From Micromonospora trifolii (GTDB lineage: Bacteria > Actinomycetota > Actinomycetes > Mycobacteriales > Micromonosporaceae): a stretch of 64,000 bases of DNA. The translations under genes were made by a program, and so were the position numbers. How positions within the stretch are numbered: the stretch's first letter is position 1; each line of letters begins with the position of its first letter. The stretch is from contig NZ_JAKKFD010000020.1 in the NCBI RefSeq assembly GCF_022229005.1, positions 1 through 64,000 of the forward strand, given 5' to 3'. Positions 1 to 7,800 of this stretch are shown here, piece after piece. A model generated the notes under the pieces. It saw only the letters and a program-made list of their open reading frames with translations. It was not told where the DNA came from and made no database searches.

Positions 1-342
1 GGCGCGCCGGCCAGCACCGCGCCGGCCCCGGGCGGCACGGCACCCACGTCGGCTGCCGCCGCGGCGCCGCCCGGCACCCCACCCAGCGCGGTGACCCTGC
101 GCGACACCCGGGACAGCATCGCGCTGAACTGGACCTACCCGGCCGGCGGCGAGGGCCCGGTCGTCATCGCGGGCGGGCGCACCGGCCAGACCCACAACAT
201 CTTCGCGACGCTGCCCGCCGGCACCACCAGCTTCGTCATCTACGCGCTCAACCGCACCAACGACTTCTGCTTCACCGTCGCCGTCGCCTGGTCCACCGAC
301 ACAGTGGCCCGTTCCAAGCAGGTCTGCACCCGCCGCCGCTGA
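1..342 (+). CDS. C-terminal part of an exported or membrane protein with an FN3-like domain (5' end outside window)
   Basis: The frame is open from base 1 to the TGA at 340-342, so the gene starts before the window. The first 30 or so codons are a Pro/Ala/Thr/Gly-rich linker. They are followed by about 80 residues with a beta-sandwich pattern resembling a fibronectin type III domain (IALNWTYP early, FVIYALNRTND and FCFTVAVAW late). Two cysteines near the end could form a disulfide. A low-complexity linker before a terminal FN3-like domain is common at the extracellular end of actinobacterial membrane proteins and Ser/Thr kinases. The identity of the missing N-terminal part cannot be seen. Confidence 0.7.
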   Translation, partial: GAPASTAPAPGGTAPTSAAAAAPPGTPPSAVTLRDTRDSIALNWTYPAGGEGPVVIAGGRTGQTHNIFATLPAGTTSFVIYALNRTNDFCFTVAVAWSTDTVARSKQVCTRRR

Positions 343-646
343 CCCGGCCAGCCACCATCCGACAGCCCTCGCTCCGCCAGCCACGCCCGCCGACCTCACT
401 CAGCGTGGGCTTACCCGTTGACCGGCCCGCCGTGACAGGCCGTTGCACCCGTCGCCTCCGTCCACACTCCCGCCCAGCCTTTGCTCTGCTTACCTATGTG
501 CACCACCTCCGATGACCAGCTGAGACATCGCGGCCGCTGCCGCCAGACACGTCGGCGAGCATCACGTTAGGTAGCTGTCGCCTCCGCGGGTGCAGAGCAA
601 AGGGGGCATCGGTAGGTGGTTGGGGGAGGTCGCCGTCACGGACCGT
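343..646. repeat. Intergenic region with a 12-bp perfect inverted repeat and a shared 10-mer
   Basis: No credible gene lies here. CCTTTGCTCTGC at 478-489 is matched by its exact reverse complement at 592-603. The direct 10-mer GTCGCCTCCG occurs near 451-460 and again near 578-587, beside each arm. The local composition is also less GC-rich than the flanking genes. This arrangement looks like an interspersed palindromic element or the remnant of two of them, not an operator for the convergent neighbours. Confidence 0.5.
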
Positions 647-2098
647 CTACCTTTGGGAATCCTCGGCCGGCAACGCTGGCAGCAGCAGGCACACCCGTAG
701 CCCTCGCTGCTCCGGCGCGTCGGTCAGGGTGATGCTGCCGCCCGCGCGTCGGACCAACTCCCGGACGATGGCCAGCCCCAGGCCGGCGCCCCCATCCTCG
801 CGGGCCCGTCCGTCATCCAGCCGGGTGAACCGGTCGAAGACCCGCTCCCGGTCCGCCACCGCGACCCCCGGGCCGTCGTCGGTCACCGTCACCAGGTGGT
901 ACGCCCCCACGCCGGGCCCCGCCCCAGAGCCCACCGTCGGTGCCGCCGTCGACGCCGCGAGCACGACACTGCCGTGTGCGTGCCGTACCGCGTTGTCGAC
1001 CAGGTTGGCCAGCACGCGACGCAACTCCTCGACGCTGCCGATCGTCCAGAGCTGGCCCTCCGGCGGCGTCACCCGCACCGGCGGCGACGGGTAGCGGGCG
1101 GTGACCTCGGTCAGCAACGCGCCCAGCTCCACCGGGCCGGTCCCCCGGGCCGCCGGGGTCTCGTCCAGGCGAGCCAGCAGCAGAAGGTCGTCGACCAGGC
1201 GGCTCAACCGGTCGGTGTCGGCGAGCAGGTTGGCGGTCACCGCCGTCCAGTCCGTCCGGTCGGCGAGGCGCTGGGCCACCTCCAGCTCCGTCCGGATGTT
1301 GGTCAACGGGCTGCGCAGCTCGTGCGCGGCGTCGGACACGAAAGCCCGTTGCCGGACGCGGGCGGACTCCAGCCGACCCAGCATGCCGTTGAGGGTGACC
1401 GCCAGACGGTGGATCTCGTCGGCCGACGCCGGCACCGGCAACCGACCGGCGCCGGCCCTGCCGGTGATCTCCTCGGCGCCTCGCCGTAACGCCTCGACCG
1501 GCCGCAGGGTCGCGCCCACCACCCGCCACGCCACAGCGGCCAGTACGGCAACCAGCAGCGGGAACGCCACCAGCAGGATGGTCCGGACCACATGGGTGCT
1601 GTGCCGCACGTCGGCCATCGAGCGGGCGACCAGCACGGTGAGCGGGTCGGCCGCGGTGCCGGCGGGTACGGCGACCACCCGAACCGGGCCGACGAGCCCG
1701 ACCCGCTCGGCCGGCACCTCCAACCGCTGCCGACCGTCGCGGTTCAGTCGCTCCGGGCGGACCATCGGCACCAGGCGGTCGGCGTCGATCGAAGCCGCGC
1801 GGATCCGTCCCTGCCCGTCGACGACCTGCACGCGGACCTGCCCCCCGGCCACCGGCAGCGGGTCGGGCAGCGCGTCCTCGGCGGCGAGCAGGGCGACCGC
1901 GTCGGCGGTGCGGAACGCCTCGGTGTCGACAGTGCGCTGGAGCACGAAGCCGAGTGCGCCGAGCAGCACCACCCCGCCCACTGCCAGCCCGATGGTGAGA
2001 CCGACCACACCGAGCGCCATGAGCCGCCCGCGCAGCCCCAGGACCGGCATTCGGCCGGGCCGGGCCCGACCGGTGGGTGCCGGGCCGTCGGCGGTCAC
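647..2098 (-). CDS. OmpR-type sensor histidine kinase
   Basis: This is a 483-residue membrane histidine kinase. One membrane segment lies near residues 26-52 and a second near 173-195, with an extracytoplasmic sensor of about 120 residues between them. A HAMP linker follows at about 195-245. The H box is SDAAHELRSPL with the phospho-accepting histidine at 259. The N box (NLVDNAVRHAHG) and the G boxes (DDGPGV, GLGLAIV) of the ATPase domain are intact. The ATG start overlaps the stop of the upstream response regulator in an ATGA, so the pair is translationally coupled. The sensed signal is unknown; the architecture resembles envelope-stress kinases such as CseC or MprB. Confidence 0.9.
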   Translation of the reverse strand: MTADGPAPTGRARPGRMPVLGLRGRLMALGVVGLTIGLAVGGVVLLGALGFVLQRTVDTEAFRTADAVALLAAEDALPDPLPVAGGQVRVQVVDGQGRIRAASIDADRLVPMVRPERLNRDGRQRLEVPAERVGLVGPVRVVAVPAGTAADPLTVLVARSMADVRHSTHVVRTILLVAFPLLVAVLAAVAWRVVGATLRPVEALRRGAEEITGRAGAGRLPVPASADEIHRLAVTLNGMLGRLESARVRQRAFVSDAAHELRSPLTNIRTELEVAQRLADRTDWTAVTANLLADTDRLSRLVDDLLLLARLDETPAARGTGPVELGALLTEVTARYPSPPVRVTPPEGQLWTIGSVEELRRVLANLVDNAVRHAHGSVVLAASTAAPTVGSGAGPGVGAYHLVTVTDDGPGVAVADRERVFDRFTRLDDGRAREDGGAGLGLAIVRELVRRAGGSITLTDAPEQRGLRVCLLLPALPAEDSQR

Positions 2099-2751
2099 GT
2101 CGCCAGCCGGTAGCCGGCGCCCCGGACCGTCTCCAGCCGATCCCGGCCGAGCTTGCGGCGCAGGTAGCCGACGTACACCTCGACGGCGTTCGGCGCGGTC
2201 TCCAGGCTCGCGTCCCAGACGTGGTCCAACAACTCGATCTTGGAGATGACCTGGCCCGGCCGGCGCATCAGGTAGTCCAGCAGCGCGAACTCCCGCGCGG
2301 TCAGCGCCACCTCGGCGTCCGCCCGGGTCACCCGCCGACGGGCCGGGTCCAGCCGCAGGTCACCGACCGCCAGCACGGTCGGGCGCTCCGGCGCGCCCCG
2401 ACGCAGCAGCGCCCGCAGCCGGGCCAGCAGCACCACGTACGAGAAGGGTTTGGTCAGGTAGTCGTCGGCACCGCAGTCGAGACCGTCGGCCTGGTCGTAC
2501 TCGCCGTCCTTGGCGGAGAGCATCAGCACCGGCAACCAGTGCTGCTCCGCGCGCAGCCGCCGGACCAGTTCGTACCCGGAGAGGCCCGGCAGCATCACGT
2601 CGAGGATCATCGCGTCGTACCCGCCGTGCCGGGCCGCATCCAGGCCCGCCGGGCCGGTCGCCGCCACGTCCACCGCGAACCCCTCCGCCTGGAGACCGCG
2701 TTGCAGGGCAGCCGCCAACCGGGCCTCGTCCTCCACCACCAGCACCCGCAC
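2095..2751 (-). CDS. OmpR/PhoB family response regulator
   Basis: The protein has 218 residues: an N-terminal receiver and a C-terminal winged-helix DNA-binding domain. The receiver has the acidic pocket (EDE at 7-9), the phosphorylation aspartate D51 (MILDVMLPG) and the conserved Lys of the YLTKPFS segment. The DNA-binding domain shows LTAREFALLDYLMRRPGQ and ends with VRGAGYRL, as in OmpR proteins. It is the first gene of a two-gene operon with the sensor kinase at 647-2098. It is divergent from the LolA-like gene at 2847, which makes that gene a natural candidate target. Confidence 0.93.
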   Translation of the reverse strand: MRVLVVEDEARLAAALQRGLQAEGFAVDVAATGPAGLDAARHGGYDAMILDVMLPGLSGYELVRRLRAEQHWLPVLMLSAKDGEYDQADGLDCGADDYLTKPFSYVVLLARLRALLRRGAPERPTVLAVGDLRLDPARRRVTRADAEVALTAREFALLDYLMRRPGQVISKIELLDHVWDASLETAPNAVEVYVGYLRRKLGRDRLETVRGAGYRLAT

Positions 2752-2846
2752 AGCTCAAGGGTGCCACCCGGGTCAATCGGCGCGGTTCGGTGTCCTCAGC
2801 GCGTTCACAGCACGGAGGGGGCAAGATGGCCGCAGGAGGTGCCACC

Positions 2847-3998
2847 ATGTCCGTCCTGAGAAGCCGTCCCGTCCTTCGTTGGCTGGTCCCGGCCACCGCG
2901 GCCGTCGCCGTCATCGGCGGCGGCGCGGCAATCGGCACGTTCGCCGCCGAGGCCGAGCCGAGCCTGCCGCCCCGAACCGCCGCTCAGCTCCTGGTCGACC
3001 TACAGACGTCCCGGCTGGAGGGGTTGTCCGGGACCCTGGTGCAACGCGCCGACCTCGGCCTGCCGCCCCTCGTCGGGCTGGTTCCCGGCAACGAGCTGAC
3101 CACCCTGCTGACCGGCACCCACACCCTGCGGGTCTGGTATTCCGGGCCGGACAAGCAGCGGGTCGCGCTGGTGGACACCCTTGGCGAACAGGACATCATC
3201 CGCAACGGCCGGGACCTGTGGACGTGGCAGAGCCGCAGCAACACCGCCACCCATCGCACGCTGGGCGGCGACGCCGGGGCCTGGAAGCCCGCCCCCGAAC
3301 CGGCAGCGAGCCTGCCGGCCACCCCGCAGCAGGCCGCCGACCTGGCGTTGGGCGCGATCGACCCGAGCACCGAGGTCAGCGTCGGCCGGTCGGCCACCGT
3401 TGCCGGCCGGGACGCGTACGAGTTGGTGCTCCAGCCGCGCGACCAGGCCTCCCTGGTGCACCAGCTGCGGATCGCCATCGACGCCAAGCAGCACGTGCCG
3501 CTGCGCTTCGAGGTGCTCGCGAAGGGCAGCGACCGGCCGGCGTTCGAGGTGGCCTTCACCCAGGTCGACTACCGCCGCCCGGACGCCGACCAGTTCCGCT
3601 TCAACCCGCCGCCCGGCGTGACTGTCGACGAGGAGAAGGCCGAGCGCCCAACGGGTAAGCCCGGTCACACGGGCAAGCCCGGTCACGTCGAGCCGGCGGG
3701 TGACCCGCAGGTCCGTGCCGTGGGCGAGGGCTGGACGACAGTGCTCGTCAGCCGCCTCGACGGGGCCGATGCCGCCCGCAAGCCCGCCACGAAGCCGGCG
3801 GCTTCCCCGGCCGGCGCCGGCCCGGACATGGACATGGACATCTCGAAGCTGCTCGGCGGGCTGCCGGCGGTCAGTGGTGACTGGGGCAGCGGTCGGCTCC
3901 TCACCAGCAAACTGTTCAGCGTGCTGCTCACCGACGACGGCCGGGTGCTCGCCGGAGCGGTGACGCCGGAGCGGCTCTACCAGGCCGCCCGCGGCTGA
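2847..3998 (+). CDS. Exported LolA-like / RsEB-like lipoprotein-carrier-fold protein
   Basis: The chosen start is the ATG at 2847 because an AGGAGGT ribosome binding site sits at 2834-2840; an in-frame ATG at 2790 lacks one. The 383-residue product begins with basic residues and a hydrophobic stretch (about 9-32) that serves as a signal peptide or anchor. The mature part resembles the LolA/RseB beta-fold seen in actinobacterial DUF2092/outer-membrane-lipoprotein-carrier-like proteins. A Gly/Lys/Pro-rich stretch lies around residues 265-285. It probably binds a lipid or lipoprotein moiety at the outer face of the membrane. The exact ligand is unknown. It is divergent from the two-component system and may report to it or be regulated by it. 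Confidence 0.75.
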   Translation: MSVLRSRPVLRWLVPATAAVAVIGGGAAIGTFAAEAEPSLPPRTAAQLLVDLQTSRLEGLSGTLVQRADLGLPPLVGLVPGNELTTLLTGTHTLRVWYSGPDKQRVALVDTLGEQDIIRNGRDLWTWQSRSNTATHRTLGGDAGAWKPAPEPAASLPATPQQAADLALGAIDPSTEVSVGRSATVAGRDAYELVLQPRDQASLVHQLRIAIDAKQHVPLRFEVLAKGSDRPAFEVAFTQVDYRRPDADQFRFNPPPGVTVDEEKAERPTGKPGHTGKPGHVEPAGDPQVRAVGEGWTTVLVSRLDGADAARKPATKPAASPAGAGPDMDMDISKLLGGLPAVSGDWGSGRLLTSKLFSVLLTDDGRVLAGAVTPERLYQAARG

Positions 3999-4012
3999 TC
4001 TCCACGGTGTTC

Positions 4013-4044
4013 GCGCCGGGTCGACCTGACGGTCGGCCCGGCGC
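4013..4044. terminator. Bidirectional hairpin between convergent genes
   Basis: GCGCCGGG at 4013-4020 pairs with CCCGGCGC at 4037-4044. The stem continues inward as CGACC/GGTCG after a single u-g position, closing on a four-base loop. It lies between the stop of the LolA-like gene and the stop of the GDSL gene. Confidence 0.7.
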
Positions 4045-4066
4045 TTCGCTATGGGTCAGGCGGAGG

Positions 4067-4693
4067 TCAGGAGACGCCGAGAGCGCTGAGGTACGCGTCG
4101 GCGAGGACCGCGTGGCCGGGCAGGTGCGGGTGGACCCGGTCGTCGGCCCAGCGCGTCGCCGGACTCACCGCCAGCACCCGGTCGAAAGCCGCCTGGTTGG
4201 GCACGTGCACCGCGTCGAACTCGGTGGCCAGCCCCGCCACGACCGCCGCGTACCGGTCGGTGTCGGCGCGTTGCGGGACGCTCCGGTCGGCCTCGATGAA
4301 GAACGGGTCGCCGAGGATCAGTCGGCAGCCGGTGGCGCTGACCGCCCGACGGAGAAGGTCACGCAGGGTGCGCTCGTACTCCTCGATGCCGACGGCCTCA
4401 TCCGGCCGGTCACCGTAGTGCCGCCAGATGTCGTTGATGCCGATCATCACCGCGAGCCAATCGGGGCGCTCGGCGACGGCGTCTTCGTCCCAGCGGGCGG
4501 CGAGGTCGCGCACCGTGTCGCCGCCCACACCCCGGTTGACCCACTCCAGCTCCAACTCGGGGTGCCGCGCGTCGACCAGGGCGCGCACGAGACTCACATA
4601 TCCGCTGCCGTAGGGCGCGGCGACGTCGCGTCGACCACAATCGGTGATGCTGTCGCCGATGAAGACCACCCGTTGCCCGGTCCGCAGGATCAT
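4067..4693 (-). CDS. SGNH/GDSL family hydrolase (esterase/lipase-like)
   Basis: This is a 208-residue intracellular SGNH hydrolase with no signal peptide. Block I is GDSITDCG with the nucleophile Ser15, a central block contributes GGDT, block III is GINDIW and block V is DDRVHPHLPGH with the catalytic Asp and His. Such enzymes hydrolyse esters of lipids or sugars; the substrate cannot be inferred. The start is the ATG at 4693, which follows GAGGTGG at good spacing. Extending to the TTG at 4813 would translate the hairpin region upstream and add residues not typical of the family. Confidence 0.85.
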   Translation of the reverse strand: MILRTGQRVVFIGDSITDCGRRDVAAPYGSGYVSLVRALVDARHPELELEWVNRGVGGDTVRDLAARWDEDAVAERPDWLAVMIGINDIWRHYGDRPDEAVGIEEYERTLRDLLRRAVSATGCRLILGDPFFIEADRSVPQRADTDRYAAVVAGLATEFDAVHVPNQAAFDRVLAVSPATRWADDRVHPHLPGHAVLADAYLSALGVS

Positions 4694-4782
4694 CCGCCGC
4701 CACCTCGTGATCACCGGCGCGCCGGACCGCCCGGCTTGGTGAGAACCGGCGGAACGCGCTATCTTCAACAGTTCGAAGGCAC

Positions 4783-4807
4783 AAAAAAGAACGGCTAAAA
4801 GCCGTTC
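4783..4807 (-). terminator. 19-bp perfect palindrome with a T6 run on the minus strand
   Basis: GAACGGCT-AAA-AGCCGTTC occupies 4789-4807 and is flanked by AAAAAA at 4783-4788. Read on the minus strand this is a textbook intrinsic terminator (8-bp stem, short loop, T6), lying about 90 nt upstream of the GDSL start. It could stop antisense or leader transcription into the GDSL gene. Alternatively the palindrome could be an operator for the divergent HelD-like gene, whose TTG start is 33 nt away. The 4780-4835 stretch is strikingly AT-rich for this genome. Confidence 0.6.
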
Positions 4808-4839
4808 CTGCAAAGGATTCTAATCTTTAGGGAGACGGC

Positions 4840-7134
4840 TTGTCAAGGCACTCCGGCGGTTCCGGCGAATTGCCGCTCGACGACGAGATCGGTCGCGAGC
4901 AGGAGTACGTCTCGATGCTCTACAACCGGCTGGACCAGCTGCGTGAGCAGGCCGCCCACCGGCTCACCGCCGAGCTGCACAACACCGGCGGCACCCTCCA
5001 GGACCGCTCGCAGCGCGACAGCTCGGTAGCGATGTACGCCAATCAGGTCGAACAGTTCTCCGCCGTGGAGAACGGGCTCTGCTTCGGGCGTCTCGACGGC
5101 GACGACGACTCCCGCCACTACATCGGCCGGATCGGCATCTTCGACACCGGTGGTGACTACGATCCGCTGCTGATGGACTGGCGGGCACCCGCCGCCCGCC
5201 CGTTCTACCTCGCCACCGCCGCCAACCCGCAGGGCGTACGCCGTCGCCGGCACCTGCGTACCCGGCAGCGCAAGGTGACCGGGCTCAACGACGAGGTGCT
5301 CGACATCGACTCCGCCTCCCCCGGCGCCCACGAGGAGCTGACCGGTGAGGCGTCGCTGCTCGCCGCACTCAACGCGGGCCGGACCGGCCGGATGCGCGAC
5401 ATCGTCGAGACGATCCAGGCCGAACAGGACGAGATCATCCGCGCGGAGCTTCCGGGCGTGATGGTGGTCCAGGGCGGTCCCGGCACCGGCAAGACCGCTG
5501 TCGCGCTGCACCGGGCGGCGTACCTGCTCTACACGCACCGTCGGGAACTCTCCAGCCGTGGTGTGCTGCTGGTCGGCCCGAACGCGACGTTCCTGCGCTA
5601 CATCTCCCAGGTGCTGCCGACGCTGGCCGAGACCGGCGTGCTGCTGCGTACCCAGGGTGATCTCTTTCCCGGGGTGAGCGCCCAACGGACCGAGCCGGCG
5701 GAGACCACGGCGCTCAAGGGCCGGGCGGTGCTGGCCGAGGTGTTGGCGCTGGCCGTACGGGACCGGCAGTGGGTGCCGGACGAACCGCTGGAGATCGAGG
5801 TCGAGAGGGAGACGCTGACCCTCGACCCGGAGATCGTGCGCGCGGCCCGGGACCGGGTCCGCCGCGTCGACCGACCGCACAACCTGGCCCGCGCGTTGTT
5901 CGACGTGGAGATCGTGCACGCGCTCGCCGACCAGGTGGCCGAACGCATCGGCGCCGACCCGCTCGGCGGGGACAACCTCCTCGACGAGGCGGACCGGGCC
6001 GAGATCCGACGCGAGCTGCGCGAGGAGACGGAGATCCAGGGCGCCCTCGACCGGTTGTGGCCGGTGCTCACCCCGCAGCGGCTGCTCGCCGACCTGTACG
6101 CCGACCCGGACCGGATCGCCGCCGCCGCGCCGATGCTCAGCGAGGACGAGCGGGCGCTGCTGCGCCGCGAGCCGGGTGGCTGGACGCCGGCCGACGTCCC
6201 GCTGCTGGACGAGGCCGCCGAACTGCTCGGCGAGGACGAACGTGCCGCCGCCGCCCGGCGGGACCGCATCCGGGTGATGGAACGGGAGTACGCCGAGGGC
6301 GTGCTGGAGATCGCCCGGGGTTCCCGCTCGATCGACGTCGAGGACGAGGCCGAGGGCGGTGAGATCCTCGGTGTGACCGACCTGATCGACGCGGATCGGC
6401 TGCTGGAGCGGCAGGAGGAGGCCGACCGGCTGACCACCGCCCAGCGGGCCGCCGCCGACCGCACCTGGGCGTTCGGCCACGTGATCGTGGACGAGGCGCA
6501 GGAGCTTTCGCCAATGGCCTGGCGACTGCTGATGCGCCGCTGCCCGAGCCGGTCGATGACGATCGTCGGGGACGTGGCGCAGACCGGCGCGCTCAGCGGC
6601 ACGCCCTCCTGGGCGGACGCCCTGGCCCCGTACGTCGAGCAGCGGTGGCGGCTCACCGAGCTGACGGTCAGCTACCGCACCCCCGCCGAGATCATGGCGG
6701 TCGCCGCCGACGTACTGGCCGAGATCGACCCGGCGCTGCGGCCGCCGCGCTCCGTGCGGGAGAGCGGCGTACCGCCGTGGGACCGGACGGTGCCCGGCGG
6801 GCGGTTGGCGGCGGAACTGGTCGCCGAGGCCACCCGGGAGGCGGCCGGGCTGACCGAGGGCCGGCTCGGGGTGCTCGTGCCGGCCGGCCGCGTGGGCGAG
6901 TTGGGCGCGGCGGTGACCGCCGCCCTGCCCGAGGCCGCCGTCGGCGAGCATCCGGAGCTGGAGAGCCGGGTGGTGGTGTTGACAGTCGCGCAGGCCAAGG
7001 GGTTGGAGTTCGACTCGGTGCTGGTCGTCGACCCGGACCGGATGGTGGCCGAGTCCCCCCGCGGACGCAGCGACCTGTACGTGGCCCTGACCCGCGCCAC
7101 CCAACGCCTGGGCGTCCTCCGCCCGGCGAGCTGA
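4840..7134 (+). CDS. HelD/HelR family RNA polymerase-associated ATPase (UvrD-like)
   Basis: This is a 764-residue UvrD-superfamily ATPase with a long N-terminal coiled-coil-like arm (residues 1-70). Walker A is GGPGTGKT with Lys218, Walker B is VIVDEAQELSPM, and later helicase motifs include TVSYRTPAEIM and YVALTRATQRLGVL. The LMDWRAPAARPFY block and the N-terminal arm are typical of the HelD group, which remodels or recycles stalled RNA polymerase. HelR members also protect polymerase from rifamycins. Whether this copy is HelD- or HelR-type cannot be decided here. The start is TTG at 4840, preceded by AGGGAGA; no ATG or GTG in frame fits better. Confidence 0.88.
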   Translation: MSRHSGGSGELPLDDEIGREQEYVSMLYNRLDQLREQAAHRLTAELHNTGGTLQDRSQRDSSVAMYANQVEQFSAVENGLCFGRLDGDDDSRHYIGRIGIFDTGGDYDPLLMDWRAPAARPFYLATAANPQGVRRRRHLRTRQRKVTGLNDEVLDIDSASPGAHEELTGEASLLAALNAGRTGRMRDIVETIQAEQDEIIRAELPGVMVVQGGPGTGKTAVALHRAAYLLYTHRRELSSRGVLLVGPNATFLRYISQVLPTLAETGVLLRTQGDLFPGVSAQRTEPAETTALKGRAVLAEVLALAVRDRQWVPDEPLEIEVERETLTLDPEIVRAARDRVRRVDRPHNLARALFDVEIVHALADQVAERIGADPLGGDNLLDEADRAEIRRELREETEIQGALDRLWPVLTPQRLLADLYADPDRIAAAAPMLSEDERALLRREPGGWTPADVPLLDEAAELLGEDERAAAARRDRIRVMEREYAEGVLEIARGSRSIDVEDEAEGGEILGVTDLIDADRLLERQEEADRLTTAQRAAADRTWAFGHVIVDEAQELSPMAWRLLMRRCPSRSMTIVGDVAQTGALSGTPSWADALAPYVEQRWRLTELTVSYRTPAEIMAVAADVLAEIDPALRPPRSVRESGVPPWDRTVPGGRLAAELVAEATREAAGLTEGRLGVLVPAGRVGELGAAVTAALPEAAVGEHPELESRVVVLTVAQAKGLEFDSVLVVDPDRMVAESPRGRSDLYVALTRATQRLGVLRPAS

Positions 7135-7142
7135 CCACGAAG

Positions 7143-7184
7143 CCCGCCGTCCCCACCGAGTTGTCGCTCGGCGGGGACGGCGGG
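7143..7184. terminator. Strong hairpin terminator after the HelD-like gene
   Basis: CCCGCCGTCCCC at 7143-7154 pairs perfectly with GGGGACGGCGGG at 7173-7184. An inner CCGAG/CTCGG stem extends it. It lies just after the stop of the HelD-like gene and just before the end of the minus-strand gene, so it can serve both. Confidence 0.8.
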
Positions 7185-7189
7185 TGGGG

Positions 7190-7615
7190 TCAGTCGTTGG
7201 ATGTGTCCCTGATGGACTTCGCCGGGCCCGTTGCGGAGGTGGACTGGTCGCTGGTGCCACCGCCCCTCGGGGTGCTGAGGCCGCCGGTGGTGGCATCGCC
7301 GGTGGTGGTCGGTGCGACAGTGCCCGGGTGTCGCTCCGGCTGTCGGGCCACCCGGCGTACGCTCGCCGGCCCGGCGGTGCCGCCGGTGGTGGTCACCGCG
7401 CCCTGCCCGCCGACGGGGCCGCCGTCGCGCAGCACCTGTGGGTCGATCCGTTCCTTCGCCGGATCGAACGGGTCATCGCGCTGGATCTGACTCTCCACAT
7501 CGGTGCGGGGCACAGTCACCTCGTCGAGGGCGCCCTTGCCGTACACGCCGCCGGCGATCCGATCCTCGGCCTCGCGGGCGGCATCCTGCCGCATGTCGTC
7601 CTCACGCACGTCCAT
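7190..7615 (-). CDS. Small hydrophilic protein of unknown function
   Basis: This is a 141-residue, charge-rich and probably disordered protein. Its N-terminal half (MRQDAAREAEDRI, then GKGALDEVTVPRTDVESQIQ) looks conserved, while the C-terminal half is Gly/Thr/Pro/Ser-rich. No domain is recognised. The frame stays open upstream to 7903, but that extension overlaps the start of the divergent phosphodiesterase gene and looks non-coding. I place the start at the ATG at 7615; the ATG at 7594, preceded by GAGGA, is equally plausible. It is not in an operon, and no function is proposed. Confidence 0.5.
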   Translation of the reverse strand: MDVREDDMRQDAAREAEDRIAGGVYGKGALDEVTVPRTDVESQIQRDDPFDPAKERIDPQVLRDGGPVGGQGAVTTTGGTAGPASVRRVARQPERHPGTVAPTTTGDATTGGLSTPRGGGTSDQSTSATGPAKSIRDTSND

Positions 7616-7800
7616 CACCTCGCAGAAGCTGTGGAACTGACTGCGTGCCCGGCCACCGGCCGACCAAACCCGGCCTGACCGGGAGGTCGTCCACGGCGGT
7701 TCACCGTCACGCCGCCCGCTGGCCGCCTGCCCGCAGCCCGAGATGTCCATGCTGTCCCGCGACCGGTGGGAGATGCCCGCCGGCAGGAGGGGATGACAGC

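Noticed and set aside
4789..4807. Palindrome considered as the rifamycin-associated element of HelR genes
   Set aside because: The length agrees, but the sequence does not resemble the published GGGGCTTGC...-type element as I remember it. I keep it only as an uncharacterised palindrome.
4843..7296. Long open frame on the minus strand opposite the HelD-like gene
   Set aside because: It is a shadow created by GC3 bias. It is Arg/Pro/Gly/His-rich with no domain, while the plus strand encodes a complete ATPase.
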